Of a stretch of DNA of 64,000 nucleotides, positions 27,301 to 42,300 are shown in pieces. The stretch comes from Hemicentrotus pulcherrimus (Eukaryota; Echinodermata; Echinoidea; Camarodonta; Strongylocentrotidae). How positions within the stretch are numbered: the stretch's first letter is position 1; each line of letters begins with the position of its first letter. The stretch is from the NCBI GenBank assembly GCA_003118195.1, contig BEXV01000975.1, positions 7,911 to 71,910 on the forward strand, read 5' to 3'. Both the position numbers and the translations under genes were made by a program. Below the pieces are notes generated by a model, which was not told the origin of the DNA, did no database searches, and worked only from the letters and a program-made list of their open reading frames with translations.

Positions 27301-30300
27301 GATAGCTACGTGTACATGTGTGTACATGCACTTTCCTTGTCTTACGCTTGCACGTTTATTAACAATAATTGGTTTCTTTGTTTCTCTTAATTGGGTTGGG
27401 CAATCGCTCTTGAAACTAAAACCACAGAGGGACATAGAAGGGTCACCCGAACTTTCAAAAAGTACAGGACATGGTTCTCTCCTGGAAAAGGAGCGGCCAT
27501 CTTGAAGCAATCGGCTCATTTCTGCCTGGGACTATGGGGAATTTCTATCTGCCATGATTCAACACTTTCAGGTGTTCGACTACAAAGGAACGCTTAACAA
27601 CTCCCATCCCTCAGAGAATCTGTGCGTTTGTTTTAAAACAAATCCGCAATCATCAAAGTCAAAAAGGTGGTCATTTGTTGTCGGGACAAATTAGGACAAA
27701 TGAAAAACAAATGCCTTTCCTGAACTCTTGTAATTGAGATAAGCCTTAGAGACTATGTACAAAGTCAGAAGACTCATGGACAGTGTTCTGGTTTAGTCAT
27801 ACCCTCATCCGAGGACTGATTATGACCCAGTAATCTAATTCTTTGCCTTGATTGTGAAAGTTTATCTTTATATCCTAAATTCTCCTTTCAATCAGATTCT
27901 TTAGTCTTATGCTTCAAGATAAAGTTGAGTTCTGGTCATGCAATTGCATTGTGAAAGAAAAGGTGTGGAATGGATCAGAAAAAGTTGATCAATAGCATGT
28001 AAGTATTGGTGTGTACTGCAAGGTTCTGGACTCATCAAAATCATAATAAATTTGGCCCAGTCTTGGTCAAGTAACAAGCACTGTACACAGAAAGATGTAT
28101 ATGGGACTACACATGTATGGTGTCGGGGTTACTTACCTTTATTCCTTATCTTTCTAAGCTCATAACTCGCCAGTTTACATTTTCTACCAAAATTGTTTTG
28201 CAAATGACATTTATTTGAAATCTTGAACATTTAGTGTAAGTTTTGTTAAATTCTGTGAGAATTCATTTTCTTTTTTTTTACAAGAACTCAAGCTTATCTT
28301 TAATTTCTTGAATCTTGGTGCTTGAACTTCATGGAATCACTTTTGGTTCATTGTGGGAAAGTGTTCATGAATACATTGAATACCAATCAGGCCATTTTGG
28401 TTCCTGTACATAATGGGTTAAGTTTTGATAACAGCAATTTAGTGGCTCTTGACTTCAGGTACAGTATTTTGGGGGGAGGAAAAAAAAAAAGAATTGAATA
28501 AAATGAAGTATTTTGTAGCCATCTTGCTCTTCTGTTAATGGCTAATCTTTTTATCTATCTACCTCTGGAGAAGGTAAATTCCAAGCTTTACGAAAGTACA
28601 GAGAATTTTCACTTGTGAAAAATGAATATTAGAGACATTTTGATAAGAATCTCTAAATTGATGTTATGATATCAACTTATATAAGTCACTTTCACAGCAG
28701 GTGAATTTGCTAACAACAAATCATCAAATTTATGAAATATTGAATTTTATGTAGTTGTTAATGGAATGACATACATGTAAAACTAAAAAGGCAATTGTTA
28801 GGTTTTGTTACAAAGCTATTTTCATGAGTTTGAGGAATGGGTATGGGAAACTGTTGTGAAAGTAACTCACTCAATGCGATGATGAACCTGTTTAATCGTC
28901 CCTTATCAAATTGTTGCAGTCATGGAGCTTTGACTACAGGGCAAGGGGGAGGGGGTGGCAGGGCATCGGGGCAAGAAGACCACAAAGAATCAAGCCAGAC
29001 GAAGGGGTGGGGTGGGTTCATATACGGAGGAACACCATGCAGACAATAGGATCCCTGCTCTCACAATGAAGTCGTCTTGGAGTTTATTTTGACAGCCTGA
29101 TTTTTTTTGCCAGTCACTATCAGCGGTAAATTATTCTAGTGTCTGGGATGCGCCACCCAGGGGACGTTGACCAAACAGAACAGTGATAGCCCCCAGCAAC
29201 GTAACCTTCAAATCTTGTTTGATGTTTCCGATGAACAATCTCACCTCTCAGATTTTAAATTTTGCCCCATCCCCCTCCCCCTCCATCTTCAACACTTTAT
29301 ATTCAGCTTTTGCAAAATTCAAATCAGGGACATGTCAAATTAAGGATACTACATTTGTAATTCCACTCAGATAGCGAATATTGGCATAGATTTTCTTAAT
29401 GTGCAAAACAGGACCTACACATGTACCTACTGTACATTGAACACAATCTTCAACACTTATATTCAATTTTTGCAAAATTCAAATCAGGGACATGTCAAAT
29501 TGAGGATACTAATTCCACTCAGATAGCGAATATTGGCANNNNNNNNNNNNNNNNNNNNNNNNNNNNNNNNNNNNNNNNNNNNNNNNNNNNNNNNNNNNNN
29601 NNNNNNNNNNNNNNNNNNNNNNNNNNNNNNNNNNNNNNNNNNNNNNNNNNNNNNNNNNNNNNNNNNNNNNNNNNNNNNNNNNNNNNNNNNNNNNNNNNNN
29701 NNNNNNNNNNNNNNNNNNNNNNNNNNNNNNNNNNNNNNNNNNNNNNNNNNNNNNNNNNNNNNNNNNNNNNNNNATTTCCTGTTCTTGCTGTGGAATTTAT
29801 GAAAAGTCTAAAATACTTGTTTTTCCACTTTTGAATATATTTGAATTAAGGCTACAAATGGCTCTCCATAACTTTTAAGTCACACTTAGAGTTAAGTTCA
29901 ACTCAGGATCTTTGTGAAACACCCCCCTGGTATATTTTTGAAAAATCAACTCAAATCAACTCAAGGGCAGCGTATTAATTAACAACTTATTGTACAACCT
30001 ATAGAAATCATACTCAGATTGCGTATTATGACACATATTTGCATATTTGAATAGATCAATGACATACAAGGCTATTTTTTCAAAAGTATTTGCGATCATG
30101 TTATTGTGTGTGTTAGCTTTGTATTGCACTTTTTGTTCTTTTTTTTTTGCACTGTTGTTGATCAGTTATAGGTATGAAGGAATTTTAGGATTTACATTTT
30201 ATTTCCACCTCTCGTAAAGACTATTGGATTAGAATTAATATCTTCTTCTTTTTATTAATTCACGTGGCTGGCACCAGTTTAACCCGAGCATTCAGATTTC

Positions 30301-33300
30301 TCTTAAACATTTACAGTGAATTTCTAAGCTTACACATTAAACTGCCATTAAACGATTTGACACTTCAGATAATTTTGGTGATAACACTTTCATCATGTCA
30401 AAAAGTCATTGTGTGTCATTGAGGAAATTTATGGAAGGAAACAAAAAGGGAAAGTCTGATGACGCGTTAAAACAACTTCTGTAATGAGGGGATCGTGATA
30501 ACAACAGTGAAACCAGGGGATCATGTTTTGGAAGCATCATGTTCTAGCTGCGATCAGCCACCTTGCTTCAGGTCGATAAAGGGGGAACAGTCTGACACAA
30601 CGTTCCTCTCAGGGGTTGTCGAAAAGGGCGGAAGCCTGTAGCGTGATGGTGTTTTCCTCGAAACTTTGCACACCACCGAAAGTTAGTGGCAATCTGGGAT
30701 GAAATGCAATACGTCATTAATTTACACAAATAACATTATTCTTTCCTCTCTATCGGCTCAAAGAGTGAATCACTACGCCATGTGGTTGTATTTTGTCCTC
30801 CAAATTTCCTCGCTAGGTGGATGACCATTTTTCGCCCTTGACCATGACTTATGACTCAGAATTTTGCCTTTTTATGAATATTTGTTGTAAAAAGGAATGG
30901 AGGTTTTCTTTAATATCTGCAGTTTCTTTGATATGATGATACATTTAAATCTGTATATTCCTGTTTTGCAAAAACATATTGTTGGAATTTTATTTTTAAT
31001 GAATGACATATGTCTAGCCTGTCGAGGGGTTTCCATGTTTGTAAGTACCGTGCGTGTGGGCTGGAAATATAATGTGGTACATGTGTTGATAAGATATCAG
31101 GTTCGATTTGATACAGTGTAGATGAATATATGGTGCTTCACTCTAATTTGATTACTGTATATTGTAAAATTAATGTTGATAAGATATCAAATTTTATATT
31201 GACAGTGCCATACATGGGTCCTAACCATGATTTGATTTTTGTTTTCATATTTTCATGTCTGTTGCTGATGTAGTTTTTTGCAAATTATGAATGTTCTTTG
31301 CCGGAACTAGTTTGAGAAACTCTTTGCAGGAATCTAGAACAAGTTTAAATCACATCACTGTAGTAGTGAAAGGAATTACAAAATAAGAGAAAGCTTCAAA
31401 AGGGAAGAGTATCTATGGTACCCGGTATTCAAGTTTTAGAACAAACTGGTATTTTGGATTTTGGATTTTGAATTATTCCGAAGATGATTCAAACTTGAAA
31501 AATATTGAATATTTAAAAGCATGTTATTTGGAAAAGGGGTTAAGTCAAGTAAATGTCAAAAAAGTATTGTGATCCTGTGATGGACACTGTAGCATAAGAT
31601 ACACTACGTAAATTCCTCTTATTGTAATTTCTATACCGGTAATCATTTTTTTTTTTTTGCCAAATTTATTGGATATTGGAAAGCCATAGATAATTCAGTT
31701 TGCCAATTTTCTTGCAAATTTTCAATTCATATTTACACTCATGCTCAACACCTCCTCATTCACCAATGTTACAATTGTACCTAAATGAACCCCAGATTGA
31801 ACCCCAGACGGATTGAGCAGCTCATGTACGAGTCCCAGGTTTGTCATGTCCTCTTGTTGACGTCATCCCTCTGAGATGGGAAAGAGATGGAAATACGAGA
31901 AAGAGCATGACAGACACCATAGCATTCACAATTAACACCCCCTTTATTTGTCATCGTCCATGGGCGCAATCGCGAAGACCGCGCTCCCGTTTTTTCTTCA
32001 ACGTCCAACGATCCGTGTAATGTGCCGGGATGCTATCACGGCCGCTTTTACGTAGGGCTGAAAACGGTTCTTTCTGTCGGACCCCCGTCTCGTAATAGAG
32101 GATTATTGGGAGGCTAATAAAGGAGTTTGATCGGCGGTAACCCTGAGATGCGGTTGTAACATGAAACGGAGTATGCCCCCCTTGCTCCTGATCAGGGCAT
32201 TAACCTAACTTAGATGCTCTTGTTTTGACAATCTGTTCATTTTGATAACTTTGGTCTAGCTGCAGACATCAAATTCTAATCCTACTTGTTGCTACTTTCG
32301 TAATACTGTATATTTTGTTCTTCATGCAAAGCATTAAAAAAATCACAGTATATGACAAGTAATTTTTTTTTTTAATGAAGTAGTGAATGTTTAAAATTAA
32401 TTACAATTTGATTATTTTGCCATTGATTTTTAAATTAGAAAAAATATTTTTTGATATAAAAAATATCATTCAATTCTATGTACATGTACTTGTAGGAAGA
32501 ATTTGTAAAACCCCATATTACTTTAATGGCAAACACATATAAATGAGAGAGTGAGAGAAAGGTGGTGACAACAAGTTGATTAGAAACGTTTCTCACCTCC
32601 AACATGCCTCTCCCATCGCCCTTAACATGATGTGCTTCTAGTTGCATGCGAGAGGAGCATGAAGGCATTCACCCCTTCTTCCTGAGACGCATCTTCGTCG
32701 GGCCGTAGAGCCCCAGTAGGGCATTGAACCATGGCTTCTCGCAGTCAGGCGTGCAGTACACCCCCTCAGGACAGACATTCGCAGGATTTGAATCCTGACA
32801 AACGCTCATTAGATTGCTGACAGACACGTGTTTGTTGCTTCAGAGACATACTTTCTTCTATCTCTTTTTCTCTCTGATGAGGAGGGATTCATTAGTGAAG
32901 TAGGATGGATGGACCAATTGAGAATGATTTAGACAAGAGAGAAGAAGGGATGAGAAAGGAGAGAAATAAAGAGACAGATAGATTGTATAGATATGGAGCT
33001 ATCCAGCAGACCAGGGCAATTTGCTCCCTGATCTACTTTAATAGAAATACCTAGCAGCCCTCCAGATCATTTTCCCCTTTTCGTGTATAGTACAGATTGT
33101 TAAACCAATTTTTTAACGACAATTTTTTTTTGACATTTTAATATGATTATGTATAAGTCGAAAGAGCACTTGGGGATAAAAAAGGGGAGGGGGAGAACCA
33201 TCTCCCTTTTTGATTAATCATTGCAATATTTTAATAAATACTATTCTTGAAATGCTTTTTTCAAAAGACAAAGGATACACCGGTTTTAGTTACCATATAT

Positions 33301-36300
33301 TATACATTGTTGATTATTGGATTTGAATTCCATATTTTTAAATCAATAAAAAAAAAATTAAAAAAGAAAGATGGATGATAAGCCAACAACCAATTTTTCA
33401 TATCTATCAAATTTTCTATGAATACCCTTATGAAAAGAGTGAGATTTTTTTTATAGAAAGCTGTGATGTCATGAAGCATTTTTAACCAACAAGAAGAACA
33501 AAGAGAAAAATAGGTCTCAAAAATGAACCAAAAAGTCCCATTTTATGCGTCCAATTTAGGTGTCATGCTGATTGATAGTACATGTCTATGGATCTGCAGT
33601 ATTTTTGTGGAAGTCTCAATTAGAGTCTAAAAAGTTCAAACTATCTTGGAAGCAAGATTTTTACCTGTCTCCTAATCGATTTGACCTTGCGACTTTCTGT
33701 GTTTTCAAGGAGCATGCCAAAGACTTGACATGTCATCAGTTCTGCAAAGGAATATGAAGATGCCATTTTTCTTTTGGTAGACATTGTCCTGCTATCTGTT
33801 TATCAGACTTGTGTTTTTTTATTCAGCTTTTCAAGCCAGATAGTGATGAAATCTTCAGGTGTTTACAAATTCAGCTTTCAGAGTGAATTTCACGTCGGCT
33901 CCGGTAGGAAGGACCCCTTGCCCGCCTGCCTATCAAACAACATATTTACCATAATAATACTATCATTTGAAATAAATATCAGAAAAATGATGATGATACT
34001 AATGATGAAAATTTGTAATGACATAAATACCATTACCCGGTATACATATTTATAGCACTCATTTTAAATACAAAATGCAAGGTGCTCTAATAAAATGATT
34101 TAGATGCTTGCAATATTCAAGGACTTAACTGAAACTAAAAGTCCTTAATTCATTCTCCTTTTTTTGAGTCCCTTTATTTTATTGTTCAGACATTTGGCTG
34201 TTTTGATTTGTTGTTGCCTAGAGAGAGAAAGTCCTGAATTATCTAAGATTGATATAAGGATAGAAGTATATTTTTAGAGATCTAATGCACTTTAGAACAT
34301 TTCATGATCTGACTTTATATTTGCCATCTCTCATCATCACCTCTCACTCCGTCGCTCATCCCGTCGATCCTCTTAAAATACTCCATCTTCCTTCTGACCT
34401 TTCCCAAGACAGACCCAAACCAGGAATGACCCATCGTTCCAAAGACATCATTATTTTACATTTAACACTAACTCCTCACAACTTTACATCTCCTCCTGCC
34501 AAAGGTCCCCCAGGTACAAGCCCTATACGTCAGATCTATCAGCGAATCCTCAATCAGAGAAGTTTCTCCATGATATTTCTTGGACTAAATTGCATCAGTC
34601 AGCGTACCTGGCCCACTGGGGACTTTCAATGGCTTTTGTATTTTGCGATTAATGTCTGAATTAAGAGCATGTTGGCTCTGGAATCACCAGATTGTCTGCT
34701 GGTGATAAGACCTTTGTGCAGATCAAGGGCATCTCAAAAAAGGAATAAAATTTCAAATCTTTTGTGAATACTTTTTTCTGCTATTTTAGTTAATAGAAAT
34801 GTCTAAAATAAGTAATGTACATCCTGCATTACCAAGACATTTTTCAATATGGTTCTTTGTATATTTGATGAGGCACATATGTATATAGCCATCTTTGGTT
34901 ATATGAATCACTTGTTTATAATTTTGTTGTTGTTGTATTATTCAACCAGTTTCATTCCATGGTGAGGATATATATGACATACATGGATGGATGTGTAAAC
35001 TACATATTCCCACAATACCTATTTAACGATACCTAATGGCTAGCAAAGTTGTCAGAATGAGCATCCAAGGTGTCCTTAGACACAAGGACTACAACTATGA
35101 CTCAGAATGACCAATTTAAAGATTTTCAATTTCAATTATAATTGTTCCACTGCGATATGTTCAATGTTGCGACACCCTATGATGTTCTTTTAAAGGTAGC
35201 ATCTAGACACAACCTTTCCACCCACCCTACCCTTGGACCATCCTTGTCTTGTCTCTAGTCTCTACAGACTACCTGTACTACTCAATTATGCACCCTGTCA
35301 AATGGAAACATTCATCTGTTGATGATTTCCATCTCCCCCATGTGTGATATAGCCTTCCATCCCACCCTGAACACATTTTTACAAGAGATTAATATTTAAT
35401 CTAATCAATCATTATTTTCAAATCCCAGCCCTATTTTCTCTCACCTTACTTTTCCTGTCTATTATAATGAATTTCACACCTCCTTGTCACAGTCAATCAA
35501 CATTCTTATGCATTATTTCCATCTGTCCTGGAAACATCCCTTAGAGGATATCGAAGGTGTCGCGCAATGTTGTGGCTGCGTCCTTGTTTGATTTCCTCTG
35601 CTTCTGTCTCTTCTTTTATTCTGTTCTCTGCTTGTGATGTACCTTTGCCCATGTTCTACTTTGTTACACATATTTCCTCCATTCCACAATCTTTCATACT
35701 CCTTACGCCCTCTGTCATAAACAGGAGATAACGTCTTTGCCCCCCCCCCCCTCCCTTGGCTCCTGCTTCAACCGTCTTATTTAAGATAGCCTTTCCAAAC
35801 TATTTTATGTCTTATTGTCAAAATGATATTGAAGTTAAGAGTAAAGTTTCCTATTCATTGCAAGTTTTTGAAAAATCTTGGGAGGTTTTTGTATTTGTGA
35901 AATTTGTAAAATCACACTCCAATGGTGATGTGTTTGTTTTTTGGTTATTTTTTCACGTGCATTTTCATTTTATTTTTCTTCTTCACTTTTGTCTTTTCTT
36001 TGTTTTTTTCTTTTCCTATTCTTTTTTAAAAACTTTTTGCTAACAAGTCCACATCTTATGCAGATTAGCGCATATATATATGACCTGTATGGAATAAAAC
36101 TTGTATAGATTGATAATAATAATAGTGGGTTCTTATATATCGTGTCTGTCAGCTTTGACACTCTTGGCGTTCCGTAATTGATTATCATATTTTTTCAGTT
36201 GTTGAATTGTGTGGGTGAGGGTGTGTGTGCGTGTGTTCTTATCTCTTTTGTCTGTCATTGTGTGTGGGTGTGTACTGTGTAGTTATTGCCCAGATGACCT

Positions 36301-39300
36301 TTACATAAAACAATTATATATCCAAATACAGATGAATACATTCCAGAACCCATTCAGAGGATCTATCTGTGTCTTGTTACATGAGTCGTTCGAAATCAAA
36401 ATCAACCAATCGTGTCTCTGTTCTTTATCTTCCACGCAGTGCCTACACGTCTTTCAAGATGGCGACCTCGTCAGTGGATTCTGGGAACGAACTAGAAGAG
36501 GAGGTTCGAGGCCTTAGCGTTAACAGCTCTAGAAGTTCCTCCCCGAAAGAACAGGTCAGTGAACCCTGCGACTGTGTATCGAGACTACCTCAATGAAACA
36601 GTTGAAGTGGCCATTGGCCATTACAAAGATGAGGCCACGATTACAGGTGTAATAGTTTGAAAGAATCTATCTGGGAGGTGCTGTTGAACAGATATATGTC
36701 CGCTTCTATTCTTATTGTTCAGCACTATTGTTTTTGGCTTAAAGGGGCAGGTACTACACAGGGATACTGCCCTTAAGCAGTCAGAGATTTATTTTTCTAA
36801 TTAGAAGGAAAAGAATAACAGTGGGGGCTGAAACTGTGTTTGTGAGCCAAGTTGCTCACCTTTTGGTCATTTTTTGAGGTTTCCTTGAGTTCTATAATTA
36901 CTCTACTTCAGCCACTCCTATAAGGACCGGATATTGTATTGATTGATCCATATGCAGACAGTTATTTCTAGCAATAATTTAAGATAAATCTACTCTCATG
37001 AAACTTATATATTCCTAAGGGTTGGAATTTGATTGCTACCAGTCTTAGCAGTCAAGTGGTTAACGTTGATGTCGGATGGCAGTCCCTCTGCAAACCCCTG
37101 TGTACGCTCACAATGACCATATCTGCTTGCTTCGGTTCAAATTTCCAGATTGAATTTCAGGAGACCTAGTAACTGACTCTCTGATATCTAATTTCACTTG
37201 AGCCAAGGTCTATGGTCCAAACAGAACTATTAGCTTACTCCTAGTAACAGACAAAGATAAACAAAGCTACAAAATTGAGAGTTTTAACCTATTGCCTCTG
37301 AGAACCAGGTTGTTCCTGCATTAAACTTATGGGAATGAAAGAAGTTGACAGTCAACAAGTTAATGTAAAGATGACAAGGATAGTAGAGACTAATCTTGAG
37401 TCATATTGTTGTTACTGCTTCATGTTTGCATACAAATATGATATTGAGTATATTTCAAGAGTATTTAGTTTTTTCCAAAGATGGTTATCTTTATCCAAAT
37501 ATAGCATTTTTTTATAAGTGTGTGGTCACAAGTAAAAATACTGTTTCAAAAATGACAAACAGAAAGCCCTGTGGGTCAGAAAGTAGAGATGGCTTGCATG
37601 GCTGATTGTGTCAGTCTCATGATGATGTCATCAAGATACGTCAAATTCAGCGGTGAGATGTACAAAAACATGATACCGGTAGATAATGATCCTTAAAATA
37701 GACAGAAACCACACAACAGGACAAGATATGACTCCTTATTAGTATAAACTCTTTCCAGAGCAAAACTGAAGAGAGTTTGGAAGCGTTGAAACAAAATCGG
37801 TGGGGAAGTGGCCAAAACGTGAAGATTTAGAGTTAACACATAGGAAAAGGCCTCTAGCACTTCTCCTGTTGTTGCTAAATGCTAAATGTCACATTAAAAG
37901 CATGGGAATCATTCTACATGTATATCTTGCACAAACCGTCAAGCAATACGTAGAAAACTCTGCAAAGGTTATTGAATTGCAAAGGTACAAGAGATTGGAG
38001 AAAAGGCAGGCTCTTGAATAAAAATTGGACATTGAGTAAAGAAAGAAGTGAAGTCACATAAAATATTTATTTTTATAGTTTATTGTTCAGTTATAGTATT
38101 CATGATGTAACTTGAAGTGACTGGTAATAATTCCCATTCTACATGCTCCTTTAATAGTTTTGCGAAAAATTTAGAAATTACGTTGAATGAAACCAGTCCC
38201 TTTAAAAGAAGACCTGATTATCTCCAGTAAAAAAAAAATTGACTGGAAAAACACCCCACGCAGCTGAATTCTGTAAAGGATATACATCAAGCTGTACCAG
38301 TAAAATATCACTGTATAAAATATGCCCTGAAGAATACATGCTTACAAGCCAACTAACGATGTAAGTCAAATGTGAGATGTGTTAGGGATAGAGGAACATT
38401 TTTAAAAGGAAAGGTTTCAGGCCATTAGTGGTTTATGAGGATTAGGGCAGCTTTGTGAAAGGGAAACACTGCCAGCAATCATTTGTCTGAAAATAAAGAC
38501 AACCATACATCCATGTTTGATGACAGATGAGATTTTATGTAGAGGAACATGTTTATTACTGCTTTTTCTAATGTAGCTATTGTTTGGAAGAAAGAAGTAG
38601 AAATTGGAAATGTACAGTCAAACTTGTATACCTCTAAATGGAGACACAGCATAATCTTAATAGGCAGGTGGCCTTTATATACAGGTTTCACCAAAGGCTT
38701 CTCTCAATGAGAAATGCCATTCCAAGGGAGACAAGAATTGCAGTCATTATAGACAAATGGTCACAGAAATAAGTTGGACTGTGTTTAATGTTTAGAATTG
38801 ATTTAACCTTGTAGAGCATGGAATAAGATAAATCTGATTAATATAACATGATGGTGAAAATCATTGCTTTTGAAAGCTGTAACTTAAAAACCAATAGCAA
38901 TGGTAACTCTAGCCATATACCTTAGACAGCGTAAAGTCTAAAGTACCGGTAGAGCAATTAATGGTCACCAGAGCATAAGAAGATAACAAGTAATGAACCT
39001 ATTTCCCTCCTGACTAAATGAAAGCTTATAATACCAATTTAATCCAATGAGTCCAGCCAAGATTTGCCGTTAACCGTGTGGTCAAGCAAGAAATCCCTGT
39101 TAAGTCATGGTTTCCTTTGATTAAACCACCCTCATTCATAAACCCATGATGGGGATGAAAGTTGTGGAAGTAATTGATTGAAATAAGTGTATTGCATTGA
39201 CAAGTGGTCAAGAATTGCATCCTTTGATGCGTCCATGTTTGAAGATGTTTCAAGGAATCTGTACATTACGTCTTTAAGGTGGGATGTATTGCACAATACA

Positions 39301-42300
39301 AGAGTGGTTGATTCTTATGTCATTTAGGGAAGACTGCTATAAATATATGTAAACAGGAAGAGTGAATAAATTTCCAGTTGTTAACTGCACTTTAATAAGA
39401 GTTCTTATGCAACAATTCCTGCTTATCTCTGTGTACATTTCCATTGGCACAAGATGTATTTTGTCATGGATTGTATGTAATTCGGTTCACTTTATGTTGA
39501 TAGAATACCCCTATATATTCCTATTGAATATTGGTGTTATTTCTCTTTGGCTTTTTTCCTTACTTTTTGTTACATTGTATTGCACATTTGAGTATATCTG
39601 AGCGCCAGGAGTGTCAAGTTTGACAGACATGAGCGCTAAACAAGAACCCACTATAATTATTATTGTTATGTAGAAATTGTGCAATATGATTTCAAAATTA
39701 TTTGCATTACTTAGGATATGTGCTACTCAGATTGACATAGTTAACACAAATATTTTACTGCAACATTTCTTACCAAAAGCACAACAATTTTTTAACACTA
39801 AGACATTTTATTTGAGCTACAACTATTTGATATGGGATCTTGTATTATTTTCGGAAGTATCATCGTCTCTTTTCTTTCTTTTTTCTCTTTATATCACAGA
39901 ATTCTCTCAGTGTGGCTTCACCATCAAATGCTTCAACGATTGCCTTGACAACACCAATCAACATACCCCTCTCTGGAGGTAAGCTCATTTATTAAAACAA
40001 TGTAAGCCTGGTATATGAGGACCAACAAGCTTGGCTTCTATTATGTAGATATCAAGATCAAGCAATACCTTGGCAGTATTCAAGTCGGTACCTTATCCAA
40101 GGTTTTATTATGGAGACGATCAGAACTGAAGCTGGAAACTTGAATTGAATTGATCTTGTTTATCGTCAAAAATACATTCAAATAGCAACCATTAGGATGA
40201 AACAAGTTTACAAATAGAGAAAGTATTTGCTTGAATATTGCTTCCGACCTACATGTAAGACTTCAACGGCCATCCTGATTCTTCCTGAAACCAGCATAAG
40301 TCTAAGTTTGTGCATGACAAAAATAAATTATGTTTTCATTTCCAAAAACTGACAAAAGAAGAAAAAATAGTCTTGCATTACTCTGTGGAAACATGTTGTA
40401 GCCTTCTCCCTCATCGTCATCATCATCATCATTGCGTTAATGGGAACAAAAGGTTCTTTGAGGACACAAGCTGCATGTGTGTCAGGCACGTAGATGCTCT
40501 TGAAATTCAGATCCGTCACCGAGAACCCTGGATGAACAACAGGCTAACTTGATGTTTGAATGACAGTCATTTTTTCCCCCCTCACTCATCACCCGACTTA
40601 TCGTGAATCTGATTCATGTTGGCTCCACAGTGTAACCTGATACCCCCTTTTTTTCTTTGATAAACTTCAAACTCCAAAGACTTGTTTATCCGGTAAACAA
40701 ATTGTTTTCCTTCTTCTCAACCTTTGGCTCATTTCTGGCCAGGCTTTTGTCGATAAACACCATAAGTGGATGCAGATGCCGCCCCTAGAGTATGTGTGTT
40801 GGTCATTTCTCAAATAGGAAATGATCACCCAGTGTCAACATTTATTAAGACGCCTGGTTTATGTTATTCATTTTGAGATATTCAAGGTTGAAATGTCCAG
40901 CTTAACCTAATTTGGAGGTAATTGCATTAGAACACTTTGGAAAAATACATTGCAATTACATGTAGATTACACGACTGCATATGTTTGAGTTTTATAGAAT
41001 AATTAAAGGTTTAGGTAAAGTAAGAGGAGAAATTTGCTTCCAAGTTTTGATATGATGTGGGATAATTCGTAATGGAGCCGAAGTGTACGTATGTAAAGGT
41101 GGGTCTGATCAGTGTATATATATACTGACCAGCCTACAGATACAATAACAACTTCTTTCCATAACATATTACCAAGCAATAGATACCGTATGTTGGCTAG
41201 TCAGCAAATATTTATTTGTGCCGATTAGCTTTATAGGCTAATGGCGGACGATAGTTGATTTTAGTGTAAAATAGCAGAAAATTGGCTTGTTGGTGACTTA
41301 TTTAGAAAGGTTCCCTGATATACATGTACCTTTATTGTTATGTAAGTGAGCCTCATGGTAGGTCTAGTCAGTACCTACTGTACACGTACATGTACATGTG
41401 TAGGCCACTCATGTAGCCTAGCAACTCTTGTAGACATTTCTTTCAACACCATTGACATACATGTATTCTTCAATGTCTTGCTAAATGATATTAATGAAAG
41501 GCCATCCAACTTTTGAAATAAACATCCTTTGTTGAACATTAGATTGATTTTGCATCCAATAATATATGTGATAATCATATAGTATGTCTCTTAGAAGATC
41601 TGAATCTGATGAAATAAAAATTGAGCACCTAAAGTTGCCAAAAATGACAGATTGCCTGGTTAGGATTTCCCTGACAATCCCTTGAAAGAGATAAAAGTTT
41701 GAGCAAAGATTGAAACGAAATTCCGAGTTATTTATGATGACAGCCCCCTCCTCCATTGCCAAACTGGGTAAACAACCCTCCCTCCAGTATCCCACACCCT
41801 TGTAGTAGTTTTATAAACCAAACTAGGATATTTTTTTAAAACTCCATAAATTGTTTTATTTTTAAATACAGTTCTAAACATCTTTATTCATAACCTTACA
41901 TGTACTTTCATGTTTTCTCAAAGAGCTGTTTTTCACTGCTTGTTATGAAGTTAGTAGAAGTTTTAAGATGTATCCAAAAACAATTTACCCACAAATAAGA
42001 TAAAATTGATTGAATCATTAGCTGACATTATAGGGACAGTTTTGGATTACCGTTGTCATTTCTATAGCAAGTACATGTAATACACTTTCAGTATGCTACA
42101 AGTCAATATTTCTTTCTCAGTTGTCTCTGTTTTTACTAAGATTGGTTGATTGATTTCCAAATACGTCTGCATGCATAAACTAGCTAAAACTCCTGAACAA
42201 CATCTCCCGCAAAAGTCAAGGGTGGGGGCAACCAACGGGGGCGATGAAATTGAGGGTATTGACAGCTTCCCCCCTCTCTGGGACCCATCAGTGCACTTTA

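Larger units (their letters stand above)
36555..39899. other. Intron 2
   Basis: A 3.3 kb intron with donor GTCAGT and acceptor TTTATATCACAG. It contains a tRNA-like element, a degenerate copy of the TACAGTCAAA MITE family and a reversed family C element (each listed). The remaining AT-rich sequence shows no gene. Confidence 0.8.

Noticed and set aside
34285..34659. 124-codon plus-strand ORF in intron 1
   Set aside because: Ser/Pro/Leu-rich without domain or matching splice phases to TRAF7 exons; likely chance.
36369..36458. Upstream extension of TRAF7 exon 2 from ATG 36369 or 36381
   Set aside because: Although in frame and starting [11 protein letters not shown], it runs through the pyrimidine tract of a good acceptor (CACGCAG at 36439). 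Kept only as an outside possibility.
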